A stretch of DNA of 64,000 nt, taken from contig NZ_CP084712.1 of assembly GCF_023822045.1 (NCBI RefSeq), positions 1,178,001 to 1,242,000 on the forward strand. The letters are read 5' to 3'. Source of the DNA: Sphingopyxis sp. USTB-05. GTDB lineage: Bacteria; Pseudomonadota; Alphaproteobacteria; Sphingomonadales; Sphingomonadaceae. A program made the translations under genes and the position numbers. Position 1 is the first letter of the stretch. Every line of letters starts with the position of its first letter. The notes beneath the pieces were generated by a model. The model was not told the DNA's origin and searched no databases. It saw nothing but the letters and a program-made list of their open reading frames with translations. Positions 35,510 through 44,927 of this stretch are shown here, piece by piece.

Positions 35510-36616
35510 TCAGCCGGGTAAGAGGTCGAAGGCGGCTTCGGCCATTGTCTGCCCGTTGACGATCAGCTCGATGCGGTGTCGGCCGGGATGATGGCGCCGG
35601 GTGCTGAAATCGCGGATGGTCTGCGAGATCGCCAGCGCGATCACTTCCCCGGCGGCGAGGTCGAATGTCTTGAACTTGAAGACCTTGGGTGCGGTCTTTC
35701 CGCCGGCGCGGGCGTAGTGGATGCGATAGTCGACGACCAGCGGCTGGCGTTCGCGCGAGTCCGATGCGAGCTCGACCGCGATCGAGATCCGGTCGCCAAG
35801 GCGCACGGTTTCAGGCGCGATCGCAAAGCTCCGCACATTTACCGCGGCACCATGGCCGACGCCGATCAGCGCGAGCGCGCGTGGCTCGCCCTGCTTGATC
35901 AGCGTGCGCAGCGCATGGCGGACGATCCAGATCGTGCGCGGATCATCCTGTGGCCAGTCCGCGAGGCGATCCAGCAGCCAGTCGGGCCGATCCTTCGCGA
36001 TGTCGTTCAAATGGTTCGCGACGGATTTCCGGACATAGAGGCTGGAGTCGGCTTTCAGCGTCTCCAGGATCGACGCCGCGAGTGTCGGGTCCGCCTTCAG
36101 CGCGGGAACGCGCGCCGCCCAGGGCAGGCGCGGCCGGGCGCCCTCGCTCGCGAGGCGGCGCACATGTTCGTCCGCGCTGCCCGTCCAGCGCATCATCGTC
36201 GCGAGTGCGCGGGGCGTATCCGCCGCTAGGAAAGGGCGGATCGCAAATTCGGCCGAACCGAACCGCGTCAGGTCGGCAAGGGCGTCCATCGACCGATCGA
36301 AATCGTCGAGCCCATAGCGTGCGACATATTCGGTGACCGCCATCGCCTGAAACCCGTGGGTCAGGCGCGGCCCCATCGCGCGGACGATATGGAGCGCGTC
36401 GGGATAGTTTTGCGGCAAGGCGGTATGGAGCGCGCTCGCAATATGACGCACGCGTTCCATGATCGACAGGGCGTCGAGCCCATCCGCAGCCGCGCGCATA
36501 AAGGCCGCGCGATCAAAGCGCGGCGACGCGGCCTCCCCCGCGTCGGCGATCGTTTCCAGCGCCGGAGGCCCCAGAATATCCTTGAGCAGGGCAGGGGACG
36601 CGGCTTCGCCCGTCAT
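35510..36616 (-). CDS. alkC: DNA alkylation repair glycosylase, AlkC-like
   Basis: A 368-residue HEAT-like repeat glycosylase. HVRRLASEGARPRLPW and YVRKSVANHLNDIAKDRPDW are diagnostic stretches of the AlkC branch. The C-terminal 100 residues form the Ig-like domain that marks AlkC. AlkC removes 3-methylcytosine and 3-methyladenine from DNA. The start is ATG 36616, 19 bp after the outer-membrane factor stop, so it is likely the last gene of the efflux operon. No good ribosome site is visible, so it may be translationally linked to the gene before it. Confidence 0.88.
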   Translation of the reverse strand: MTGEAASPALLKDILGPPALETIADAGEAASPRFDRAAFMRAAADGLDALSIMERVRHIASALHTALPQNYPDALHIVRAMGPRLTHGFQAMAVTEYVARYGLDDFDRSMDALADLTRFGSAEFAIRPFLAADTPRALATMMRWTGSADEHVRRLASEGARPRLPWAARVPALKADPTLAASILETLKADSSLYVRKSVANHLNDIAKDRPDWLLDRLADWPQDDPRTIWIVRHALRTLIKQGEPRALALIGVGHGAAVNVRSFAIAPETVRLGDRISIAVELASDSRERQPLVVDYRIHYARAGGKTAPKVFKFKTFDLAAGEVIALAISQTIRDFSTRRHHPGRHRIELIVNGQTMAEAAFDLLPG

Positions 36617-36635
36617 CGCGGTTTCGCCGGGCGCC

Positions 36636-38036
36636 TTAGCGACGCTCGACCAATCCGCCGCCGAGCGCGACATAGAGAGTGACCAGATTGTCGACCTGTG
36701 CACGACGAAGCTCGATGAGCGTCTGTTCCGAAGCGAACAGGTTGCGTTCGGCGTCGAGCACTTCGAGATAGGTCGACACACCCTCGCGGTATCGCTTGCG
36801 CGCGAGATCGGCGATGCGACGCTGTGCCAGCGTGCCGCGTTCCTGTGCCTCGACCTGATCCGCGAGGTAACGGCGTCCGGCGAGTGCGTCGGCGACTTCG
36901 CGGAAGGCCCCCTGTACCGTGCGCTCATAGGTCGCGACGGCGATATTCTCGCGCGCCTCGGCGACGGTCAGATTGCCCTTGTTCCGCCCGAAATCAAAGA
37001 TCGGCAAGCTGATCGACGGGCCGAAGCTCCAGCCGAACCCATCGTTGCTGAACAGATTGTCGAGCGAGCCCGAGGCGAAGCCAAGGTTGCCGGTCAGCGA
37101 GATCGAGGGGAAGAAGGCAGCACGCGCGGCGCCGATATTGGCGCGCGCGGCGCGAAGCCGTTCTTCGGCCGCGAGCACGTCGGGACGCGCGACGAGCAGG
37201 TCCGACGGCAGGCCGGCGGTCAGCGTCGGCGATTGTCCCTGCTGGACGAGCGGCAGCGGCGCAGGCAGCGGGCCGGCAACGGGGCCGCCGGTCAGCACGG
37301 CGAGGAAATTGTCGGCTTGCGCCTTCGCAAGCTTCAGGCTCGCCAGCTGCGTCTCGGCCTGCGTCAGCAGCGTTTCGGACTGGCGATAGTCAAGCGCCGA
37401 GGTCACCCCCGCGTCGAGGCGCCGCTTCGCGATGCGCAACCCCTCCTTGCGGCTCGTCACCGTCGCTTCAGCGAGCGCGATCTGTTCGTCGGCACCGCGC
37501 GATGCGAAATAGGTGGAGGCGACGTCGCGAACGAGCGCGAGGCGGAAGGCGCGTTCGGCCTGTTCGGTCGCGAGATATTGGCTGCGCGCCGCCTCGGACA
37601 GATTCTTGACGCGGCCCCAGAAATCGAGCTCGAACGAGGTCACGCCGACGCCGACCGAATAGCGGTTGGTCGTGTCGGTTCCCGGCCCCGTCAGTGACGG
37701 GCCGCGCGTTCGTGTCGCATCCGCGCTCGCACCCACGGTCGGCAGGCGATCGGCATCCTGAATGCGATAGAGGCCGCGCGCCTCCTCGATCTGCGCGATC
37801 GCGACGGCGAGGTCGCGGTTGCGCTCGATCGCCTGCGCGATCAGCACTTCGAGCTGCGGGTCGGCGAAGAAGTCGCGCCAGGCGACATCGGTTGCCCGCT
37901 GCCCGAGCGTGACGTCGCCCGCGAATTCGGCCGGATAGTCGGCGGCGGTCGAGAGCGGCGGACGCTCGTGCTTTGGCGCCATGTTGACGCATCCGGCGAG
38001 CGTCATCGCCGCGAGCAGCGCGATCAGGTTACGCAT
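36636..38036 (-). CDS. Efflux outer-membrane factor, NodT/OprM family
   Basis: A 466-residue TolC-type channel lipoprotein. The lipobox is LAGC (ALLAAMTLAGC). Two repeats of coiled-coil hairpins carry RPDVLAAEERLRAARANIG, the NodT-family hallmark, and ALDYRQSETLL. I use the ATG at 38036 because GAGGAA lies 9 bp upstream; an ATG at 38051 is possible. It overlaps the pump gene by 8 bp. It forms the exit duct of the tripartite RND system with its two upstream neighbours. Confidence 0.95.
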   Translation of the reverse strand: MRNLIALLAAMTLAGCVNMAPKHERPPLSTAADYPAEFAGDVTLGQRATDVAWRDFFADPQLEVLIAQAIERNRDLAVAIAQIEEARGLYRIQDADRLPTVGASADATRTRGPSLTGPGTDTTNRYSVGVGVTSFELDFWGRVKNLSEAARSQYLATEQAERAFRLALVRDVASTYFASRGADEQIALAEATVTSRKEGLRIAKRRLDAGVTSALDYRQSETLLTQAETQLASLKLAKAQADNFLAVLTGGPVAGPLPAPLPLVQQGQSPTLTAGLPSDLLVARPDVLAAEERLRAARANIGAARAAFFPSISLTGNLGFASGSLDNLFSNDGFGWSFGPSISLPIFDFGRNKGNLTVAEARENIAVATYERTVQGAFREVADALAGRRYLADQVEAQERGTLAQRRIADLARKRYREGVSTYLEVLDAERNLFASEQTLIELRRAQVDNLVTLYVALGGGLVERR

Positions 38037-41000
38037 GGCCGGGTTCCTCATGATGGCCTTTCTCGGCAGGGGCAGGGGGCCGCTTGCGGCTGAGCCATTT
38101 GCGCACCGACAGGTAAAAGAGCGGAATGAAGAAGATGCCGAGCAACGTGGCCGCGATCATTCCGCCCATCACGCCAGAGCCGACCGCGATGCGGCTGGCG
38201 GCGCCGGCCCCGCTTGCAATCACCAACGGCACCATGCCGAGGATGAAGGCCAGGCTGGTCATGATGATCGGACGCAGGCGCAGCTTTACCGCTTCCATCA
38301 CCGCGTCGAACGTCGACTTGCCTTCGGCTTCCTGTTCGATCGCGAACTCGACGATCAGGATCGCATTCTTCGCCGCAAGACCGATGATCGTGATCAGGCC
38401 GACGTTGAAGTAAATGTCCGCCGACAGGCCGCGGAACATCGAGAAGAGCACCGCGCCCAGCACGCCCAAGGGCACGACCAGAAGCACCGCGACAGGCACC
38501 GACCAGCTTTCATAGAGCGCCGCGAGCAGCAGGAAGACGACGACGAGCGACAGGCCGAGCAGCATGCCGATCTGGCCGGCCGACTGCTTTTCCTCGTAGG
38601 AGATGCCGGTCCATTCATATGCGAAACCGGCTGGAAGCTGCTGCGCGAGCCGCTCCATCTCGGCCATCGCCTCACCGGTCGACTGGCCTGGCGCGGGTTC
38701 ACCCGAAATCGTCATCGCGGGATAGCCGTTGTAGCGCTGGAGCTGCGGGGCTTCGGCCGACCATTCGGCCTTGCTGAACGATCCGAAGGGAACCATGTCG
38801 CCATTCGCGCTGCGCACGCGCAGTTCCAGCACGTCCTGCGGCGTCATCCGGCTCGCGGCATCGGCCTGAAGCAGCACGCGCAGCACGCGGCCCTCGCGGG
38901 TGAAGTCGTTGGCATAGGCACTGCCGAAGCTGATCGCGAGCGTCGCATTGACGTCGCCGATCGACAGGCCGAGCGCACGCGCCTGAATCCGGTCGATATC
39001 GACCTTCAGCACCGGCGCATCCTCCTGCCCCTCGGGGCGGACGTTGGCGAGCAGCTTGCTCTGCATCGCGCCGCCCAGCATCTGGTTGCGCGCGGCGATC
39101 AGCGCATCGCGCCCGTTGCCGCCGCGGTCCTGCAGCTTGAAGGTGAAACCGCTCGACGTACCGAGTTCGGGGATCGACGGCGGGCTAAGCGAGAAGGCAA
39201 AGGCTTCCTTGATGTTCGCATAGGCGCCCATCGCCTTGCCCGCGATCGCGTCGGCGCTGTCGCCGTCGCCCTTGCGCTCGTCCCACGGCTTCAGCGGCGT
39301 GAACATGATGGCATTCGCCTGTCCCTGGCCGAAGAAGCTGAATCCGTTGACCGACACGACATTCGCGACCTGCGGCTGTTCGGCGAAAAAGGCCTTTACC
39401 TGTTTCGTCGCCTCGTTGGTGCGCTGCGTCGTCGCGCCCGGGGGCGCCTGGATCACGGTTACGAGATAACCCTGGTCTTCCTGCGGCAGGAACGAACCCG
39501 GCAGGCGGGTGAACAGGAGCGCGGTGATCGCGACCATCGCCACGAACACGCCGAGCCAGCGGAGCGGGGCGCCGAGCATCTTGCCGACGCCGCCCTGATA
39601 GCGGTCGGTCGTGCGGCCGAACCATTCGTTGAACCGCCCAAAGAAGCGGTCGAAGAAGGCACCGATGCGTCCCTTGCGCTCGCTATGGTCATGCGGCTTC
39701 AGCAGCGTCGCACAGAGCGCGGGCGTCAGCGTAAGTGCAAGCAACGCCGAGAAGGCGATCGAGATCGCGAGCGTCATCGAGAATTGGCGATAGATGCCGC
39801 CGGTCGAACCGGGGAAAAACGCCATCGGGATGAATACCGCGATCAGCACCAGCGTGATGCCGATGATCGCCGAGGTGATCTGCCCCATCGCCTTCACCGT
39901 CGCTTCATAGGGCGACAGATGCTCTTCATTCATGATGCGCTCGACATTCTCGATCACGACGATCGCGTCGTCGACGAGGATGCCGATCGCGAGAACCATG
40001 CCGAACAGGGTCAGCACGTTGATCGAGAAGCCCGCCATCCAGAGGCCGAGACACGCGCCGGCAAGAGCGATCGGCACGACGACGGTCGGGATCACGGTCG
40101 CCCGCCAGTTCTGGAGAAACAGGAACATGACCAGGAAGACGAGCAGCATCGCTTCGCCCAGCGTCTTGACCACCTCTTCGATCGACAGGCTGATGAAGGG
40201 CGTCGTGTCGTAGGGGATCGACCATGTGATGTCGGGCGGGAAGCCCTTTGACAGCTCGTCCATCCGCGCGCGAATGCCGTCGGCGGTCGACAGCGCATTG
40301 GCGCCCGGGGTCAACTGGACCGCGAGGCCCGCCATCGGTTTGCCGTTGAGTTCGGACGAGAAGAGATAGCTCGCGGCGCCCAGTTCGACACGTCCGACAT
40401 CGCCCAGCGTGACCGCCGACCCGTCGGGGTTGGCGCGCAGGATGATGCTCTCGAACTGCTCGGGCTTGGTAAAGCGGCCCTGCGTCGTGATGACGGCGTT
40501 GAGCTGCGCGCCCTTGGCGAGCGGCTGGTCGCCGAGCTGCCCGCCCGGCGTCTGGCTATTCTGTTCCTGCACCGCGCCGAGCGCTTCGGCCGGCGACAGA
40601 TTGTGCGAGGCCAGCTTTTGCGGGTCGAGCCAGATGCGCATCGCATATTCGGGCGCGAACGCCTGAACATTGCCGACGCCGTTCACACGCCGCAATTCGT
40701 CGAGCACGCGTGTGTTGGCGAAGTTGTTGACCTCCATCGGGTCGGTGTTGCCGCTTTTCGACGTGATCGCGACGATCAGCAGGAAGCCTGAATTCGCCTC
40801 GGTGACCGAAATGCCCTGACGGCGCACATCTTCGGGCAGGCGCTGCTCGACACGGCGCAGGCGGTTCTGGACCTCCATCTGCGCATTGTCGATGTCGGTT
40901 CCTGCCTCGAAGGTCAGGGTGATCGATGCCGTGCCGTTCGATTCGCTGGTCGAGGCCATATAGAGGAAGCCCTCGACCCCGTTCAGTTCCTGCTCGATGA

Positions 41001-41193
41001 CCTGCGTGACATTCTGTTCGAGCGTGCTCGCGTCGGCCCCCGGATAGGTGACGCCGATCGTCAGCGACGGCGGCGCGACCGACGGATATTGCTCAACCGG
41101 CAGGCTGCGCAGCGCGATGATGCCCGACAAGAGGATGCCGATGGCGATGACCCAGGAGAAGATGGGCCGGTCGATGAAGAAGCGGGGGGTCAT
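38029..41193 (-). CDS. RND multidrug efflux permease, HAE1 (AcrB/MexB) family
   Basis: A 1054-residue inner-membrane pump. It opens FFIDRPIFSWVIAIGILLSG and has two six-helix blocks, each after a large periplasmic loop. The proton-relay acidic pair is in GILVDDAIVVIENVERIM, and a second-half FNVGLITIIGLAAKNAILIVEFA is typical of HAE1. It exports amphiphilic drugs or bile-like compounds. It lies 6 bp after the adaptor and overlaps the outer-membrane gene. The TetR gene divergent from the operon is the likely repressor. Confidence 0.97.
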   Translation of the reverse strand: MTPRFFIDRPIFSWVIAIGILLSGIIALRSLPVEQYPSVAPPSLTIGVTYPGADASTLEQNVTQVIEQELNGVEGFLYMASTSESNGTASITLTFEAGTDIDNAQMEVQNRLRRVEQRLPEDVRRQGISVTEANSGFLLIVAITSKSGNTDPMEVNNFANTRVLDELRRVNGVGNVQAFAPEYAMRIWLDPQKLASHNLSPAEALGAVQEQNSQTPGGQLGDQPLAKGAQLNAVITTQGRFTKPEQFESIILRANPDGSAVTLGDVGRVELGAASYLFSSELNGKPMAGLAVQLTPGANALSTADGIRARMDELSKGFPPDITWSIPYDTTPFISLSIEEVVKTLGEAMLLVFLVMFLFLQNWRATVIPTVVVPIALAGACLGLWMAGFSINVLTLFGMVLAIGILVDDAIVVIENVERIMNEEHLSPYEATVKAMGQITSAIIGITLVLIAVFIPMAFFPGSTGGIYRQFSMTLAISIAFSALLALTLTPALCATLLKPHDHSERKGRIGAFFDRFFGRFNEWFGRTTDRYQGGVGKMLGAPLRWLGVFVAMVAITALLFTRLPGSFLPQEDQGYLVTVIQAPPGATTQRTNEATKQVKAFFAEQPQVANVVSVNGFSFFGQGQANAIMFTPLKPWDERKGDGDSADAIAGKAMGAYANIKEAFAFSLSPPSIPELGTSSGFTFKLQDRGGNGRDALIAARNQMLGGAMQSKLLANVRPEGQEDAPVLKVDIDRIQARALGLSIGDVNATLAISFGSAYANDFTREGRVLRVLLQADAASRMTPQDVLELRVRSANGDMVPFGSFSKAEWSAEAPQLQRYNGYPAMTISGEPAPGQSTGEAMAEMERLAQQLPAGFAYEWTGISYEEKQSAGQIGMLLGLSLVVVFLLLAALYESWSVPVAVLLVVPLGVLGAVLFSMFRGLSADIYFNVGLITIIGLAAKNAILIVEFAIEQEAEGKSTFDAVMEAVKLRLRPIIMTSLAFILGMVPLVIASGAGAASRIAVGSGVMGGMIAATLLGIFFIPLFYLSVRKWLSRKRPPAPAEKGHHEEPGHA

Positions 41194-41199
41194 GTCAGA

Positions 41200-42354
41200 T
41201 CAGCGCTTTGCCGCGGGGGTCGAGGCGGTTCCCTTTGGCTGTGCGACGCGCACCGGCTGGCCCGGCTGCACCTTTTGCAGCCCGTCGACGATCACCCGGT
41301 CGCCGGGTTTCAGCCCATCGAGGATTGCCCACTGGCCTGCGACCATCGTGCCCAGTTTCACCGGGCGCGGCGTCGCGATATTCTTGGCGTCGAGCACCAT
41401 CACGCTCGCAGCATCGGCGGCCAGCTTGACCGCGCGCTGAGGGATCAGCACGCCGTCCGAACGGTTGCCGGCGAAGATGCGGGCACGAACGAACTGGCCG
41501 GGGAGCAGCGCCGAGTTCGGGTTCGGGAACTCCGCTCGCAGCGCTGCGGTGCCCGTCGCCTCGTCGATCGAGAGGTCGAGGAAGTCGAGGTGGCCGACAA
41601 CCGGAAAGGCGGTGCCATCCTCAAGGATCAACTGCACTTCGACACGGTCGAACTGGGGTGCGGTCACCTTGCCCGATCCCATGTCGCGGCGGTTGGAAAG
41701 CAGGTCCGAACTCGACTGTCCGAAATTGACATAGACGCGGTCGATCTGTTCGATCGTCGTCAGCAGCGTGCCTTGACCCGCGCTGACGAGCGCGCCTTCG
41801 GTAACCTCGGCACGGCGCGCGCGGCCCGAAATCGGCGCGGTAACCGACGCATAGCCAAGGTTCAGGCGCGCCGATTCCAGATTGGCCTGCGCCTGTTGTA
41901 CATCGGCCTCGGCGGTGCGCTGAGCGGCGACCGCTGCGTCATATTCCTGCTTGCCGATCGCCTGGTCGGCCAGCAGCGGCTGATAGCGGCCGACGACCTG
42001 CCGCGCATTGGCGGCGGTCGCCTGCGCCCGGGCAAGCTGCGCGCGCGCCGCATTGGCGGTCGCGGTCAACTCGCGCGGGTCGATCCGGAACAGCGGGGTC
42101 CCGGCGCGGACATAGCTGCCTTCGTTGAATAGCCGCCGTTCGACGATGCCGTTGACGCGCGCGCGCACTTCCGACGTGCGATACGCCTGCACGCGGCCAG
42201 GCAATTCGATCACATTCGGTACTGCCTGCGTACGGATGGTCACGATATTGACCTCGGGCGGCGGCGGCGCGGGCGGCGCTTCCGACGAGCAGGAAGCCAG
42301 CAACAATGCCAGCGCAGCGCCGGCGGCGCTGCCAAGAGGACGAAAGCGACTCAT
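41200..42354 (-). CDS. RND efflux periplasmic adaptor, MexA/AcrA family
   Basis: A 384-residue membrane-fusion lipoprotein; the lipobox LLLASC ends the leader. The barrel-sandwich halves include VRARVNGIVERRLFNEGSYVRAG and ITAPISGRARRAEVTEGALVSAGQG-type ASVTAPISGRARRAEVTEG, separated by a helical hairpin (about 100-165). It bridges the RND pump and the outer-membrane channel. First gene of the operon; the promoter region with a perfect palindrome lies just upstream. Confidence 0.96.
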   Translation of the reverse strand: MSRFRPLGSAAGAALALLLASCSSEAPPAPPPPEVNIVTIRTQAVPNVIELPGRVQAYRTSEVRARVNGIVERRLFNEGSYVRAGTPLFRIDPRELTATANAARAQLARAQATAANARQVVGRYQPLLADQAIGKQEYDAAVAAQRTAEADVQQAQANLESARLNLGYASVTAPISGRARRAEVTEGALVSAGQGTLLTTIEQIDRVYVNFGQSSSDLLSNRRDMGSGKVTAPQFDRVEVQLILEDGTAFPVVGHLDFLDLSIDEATGTAALRAEFPNPNSALLPGQFVRARIFAGNRSDGVLIPQRAVKLAADAASVMVLDAKNIATPRPVKLGTMVAGQWAILDGLKPGDRVIVDGLQKVQPGQPVRVAQPKGTASTPAAKR

Positions 42355-42421
42355 AAGGACCCCTGAAAAATCGCAGTTGTGCGGGAGTTGGTTATACGCA
42401 AAAGCTTGCGCTCAGGCGCCG

Positions 42422-42437
42422 TGTAATTTAAATTACA
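42422..42437. promoter_or_regulatory. Perfect 16-bp palindrome, candidate TetR operator
   Basis: TGTAATTTAAATTACA reads the same on both strands. It stands in the 111-bp gap between the efflux operon (start 42354) and the TetR gene (start 42466), 28 bp before the latter. The AT-rich sequence is unlike the surrounding DNA. Position and symmetry make it the likely operator for both genes. Confidence 0.75.
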
Positions 42438-42465
42438 GAAAAGAGCAAGTGAGAGGAACTGCAAA

Positions 42466-43101
42466 TTGAGCACGCCGGAATCGGATTTATGTCAGATAGA
42501 TAGGCCGTCGCCGCGCGAACGGCGGCAAAGCGCCATTCTGGACGCGGCGGAGTCGCTGTTCCTCGAACAGGGTTATGAACGCACCAGCCTTGCCGAAATC
42601 GTCAAGCTCTCGGGTGGGTCGCTCGCGACGCTTTACGAACTTTTCGGCAACAAGCAGGGGCTGCTCCATGCCATCGCGACGCGTTGGTGCGACGAAGCGA
42701 TGCTTCGGTCGCTCGACGACGAGGCGACGCGGACCTTGTCGAGCGTCGAGACGCTGAAAGCCTATGCGCATCGCCAGAGCGAATTGATGGAATCGCCGCG
42801 CGCCGTCGCGCTGATGCGGATGCTGATCTCCGAAAGCTTGCGCGACCGCGCGTTTGCGCTTCAGATTTACCGCGACCTCCATGTGCCAGCGCTCGATGAA
42901 TTGACCGCGTTGTTCGCCGAGTGGGCGGCGACGGGCAGGGCGGAATTCGATGATCCCGAAGCCGCCGCGCGGCTGTTCTTCGATATCGTCGTCGGCGATT
43001 CCATGCTGAACACTTTGATGGGGATCGAAGAGACCTGGCTCGATCACGACCAGATCGACTGGCGCCTCCAGCCCTTTATTTCTCACTTCAAGGTCCGATA
43101 A
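42466..43101 (+). CDS. TetR/AcrR family repressor of the efflux operon
   Basis: A 211-residue regulator. The HTH reads SAILDAAESLFLEQGYERTS and SGGSLATLYELFGNKQGLL. The C-terminal ligand domain (AEFR/TetR_C_7-like) is all helical. Only a TTG at 42466 gives a start with a ribosome site (GAGAGG) upstream. It is divergent from the RND operon with a perfect palindrome in between, the standard layout of a local repressor that is released by a pump substrate. Confidence 0.9.
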   Translation: MSTPESDLCQIDRPSPRERRQSAILDAAESLFLEQGYERTSLAEIVKLSGGSLATLYELFGNKQGLLHAIATRWCDEAMLRSLDDEATRTLSSVETLKAYAHRQSELMESPRAVALMRMLISESLRDRAFALQIYRDLHVPALDELTALFAEWAATGRAEFDDPEAAARLFFDIVVGDSMLNTLMGIEETWLDHDQIDWRLQPFISHFKVR

Positions 43102-43184
43102 GCGCGGCCGCTCCGGAGTGCGCCTGTTGACATGATTGTCAATAACTGAAAGCGTGGGACTTCCTGTTTCGGGAGCATCGCGCT

Positions 43185-44537
43185 TTGGCCAGTACTGCCC
43201 TGCCTTCGGCCGCGGATGCCGACGAAAAGCCGGGGCTGCGCTCGCGTACCGTTGCCGCTTATGCCGCGACAGCCGGGCCGACCGTAATCCTCGGCCTGCC
43301 GTTCAGTGTCTATCTGCCGCCCTATATCGCCGAGGGCGGTGTCATTTCGGTGGCCCTCGTCGGGCTGCTCTTCTCGCTGACGACCATCTGGGACGGCGTC
43401 GTCGATCCGCTGATCGGAACGATGGTCGACCGCGTCCGCACCGGACTTGGCGCGCACCGGCGCTGGATGCTGATCGCGCTCATACCCCTGGCGCTGCTGC
43501 TCTTGGCGCTGGTGACCGTCGGCGACCGGCTTCCGTTCGCGGCGCTTTTCCTGATGATGATCTTCTTTTATTCGAGCTACAGCCTCTACGAAGTCGCGCA
43601 GCTTTCTTGGGGTTCGGCGCTTGTGCGATCTCCGGCGGACAGCGCGCTCCTTTATGGAATGCGCGACTGGTTCGCGAAGATCGCGCTGATCCTTGCCTTT
43701 GCCGCGCCCGCTGCGGCACAGCTTCTGATCCCAGGGATCAGCTTGCAGGGGCGGATCATGGCCTACGCCAGCCTGTTCCTGCTGATGGTGCCGATCGCGC
43801 TTTTTGCGATCCGCCGCGTTCCGGCGCGTGCGGTGGTGGCCGAGCCTGGCATCGGCTGGCGGCACGAGATTCGCGCGTCGCTGTCCTTCCCGCCGCTGAT
43901 GCTGTTGTTCGGGGTGCAGTTCCTCAACAGCTTTGCCTTTGGGTCGCTGACCTCGCTGTTCGTCTTCTTCGCCGCTGCGGTGCTCGATCTCGATGGACAG
44001 AGTGCGGTGCTGCTCTTCGCAAGCTTCATTGGTGGGGCGCTGGCCTCGCCGATCTGGACGCTGCTTGCGCGCCGCTTCGGCAAGCCGCCGATGATGATGG
44101 CCATGGGGCTGCTGATTTCGGGCCTGCTCGTCACGACCCTTGCGCAGGAACCGCGCGGGCTGGCGCAGGCCGTCGGCTTTTCGCTGATGCTCGGGACGGG
44201 CTTTGTCGGGCTGCTCTTTACTTACTCGATGCTTGCCGACCTGATCCCGCAAGATGCCGGGCGCTGCGGTCGCAATCGGTCGGCTTTCCTCTTTGCGCTG
44301 CTCAATCTGATGCAGAAGTTCGGGGTCGCCGCCGCGATTGCGGTCAGCTATCTTCTGCTCGACGTCGTCGGCTTCGATCCCAAGAATGGAGCGGCGGCTG
44401 CGCGCGAACTGCACTTGATCTTCGCGCTGCAGCCGACGGCGAGCTGGATCGTCATGGTAGGCCTGCTTATTCTCATGCAGCGCGAACTCGCCCGTGCGCC
44501 AGAGCCCGCACTTGCAATCGCCGCACGGCCCAAGTAA
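43185..44537 (+). CDS. MFS transporter, GPH (MelB-like) family
   Basis: A 450-residue twelve-helix carrier. FSLTTIWDGVVDPLIGTMVDRVRTGLGAHRRW carries the conserved D.xxDP..G...D...G..R pattern of the glycoside-pentoside-hexuronide symporters. The start is a TTG at 43185 with GGGAG 9 bp upstream; no better codon is in frame. It is a single gene between the TetR gene and secE. The substrate is not predictable, and a sugar-like compound is the family default. Confidence 0.85.
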   Translation: MASTALPSAADADEKPGLRSRTVAAYAATAGPTVILGLPFSVYLPPYIAEGGVISVALVGLLFSLTTIWDGVVDPLIGTMVDRVRTGLGAHRRWMLIALIPLALLLLALVTVGDRLPFAALFLMMIFFYSSYSLYEVAQLSWGSALVRSPADSALLYGMRDWFAKIALILAFAAPAAAQLLIPGISLQGRIMAYASLFLLMVPIALFAIRRVPARAVVAEPGIGWRHEIRASLSFPPLMLLFGVQFLNSFAFGSLTSLFVFFAAAVLDLDGQSAVLLFASFIGGALASPIWTLLARRFGKPPMMMAMGLLISGLLVTTLAQEPRGLAQAVGFSLMLGTGFVGLLFTYSMLADLIPQDAGRCGRNRSAFLFALLNLMQKFGVAAAIAVSYLLLDVVGFDPKNGAAAARELHLIFALQPTASWIVMVGLLILMQRELARAPEPALAIAARPK

Positions 44538-44695
44538 AGGCCGCTTTCATTCGGACAGATGCGCCGTTTTCCTTCCGCCTTTCGCCGACACGCTCGGGGA
44601 GGGTGGGCGGACTATTGCCCGAAGCGCGCTTGACGCGCAGGGGGCGGCAACCCATCTGGCCCGGATCATTGACGTAAAGAGACAGGACGATCGAC

Positions 44696-44893
44696 ATGGC
44701 GAAGACCAGCCCGGCTGAGTTCATCAATCAGGTGCGTACCGAAGCCCGCAAGATCGTGTGGCCGACGAGCCGCGAAACGGTGCAGACGACGATCATGGTG
44801 CTCATCATGACGACGATCCTCTCGCTGTTCTTCTTTGGCGTCGACACGGTTTTCAACGCGATCGTCAGCTGGCTGACGTCGCTCGCGCGCTAA
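44696..44893 (+). CDS. secE: Preprotein translocase subunit SecE
   Basis: A 65-residue single-helix protein. The N-terminal FINQVRTEARKIVWPTSRET is the conserved amphipathic SecE motif (KxxWP), followed by one transmembrane helix. This short form is usual in alphaproteobacteria. It precedes nusG by 34 bp, the universal order. It is part of the SecYEG channel. Confidence 0.96.
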   Translation: MAKTSPAEFINQVRTEARKIVWPTSRETVQTTIMVLIMTTILSLFFFGVDTVFNAIVSWLTSLAR

Positions 44894-44927
44894 CGCCCGC
44901 GGTTACAGGGACAGGATACGGACACAC

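Noticed and set aside
37981..40251. Open frame of 756 codons antisense to the RND pump and outer-membrane genes
   Set aside because: Composition is rich in Arg, Asp, Glu and His, typical of an antisense frame of GC-rich genes. The opposite strand encodes intact RND proteins.
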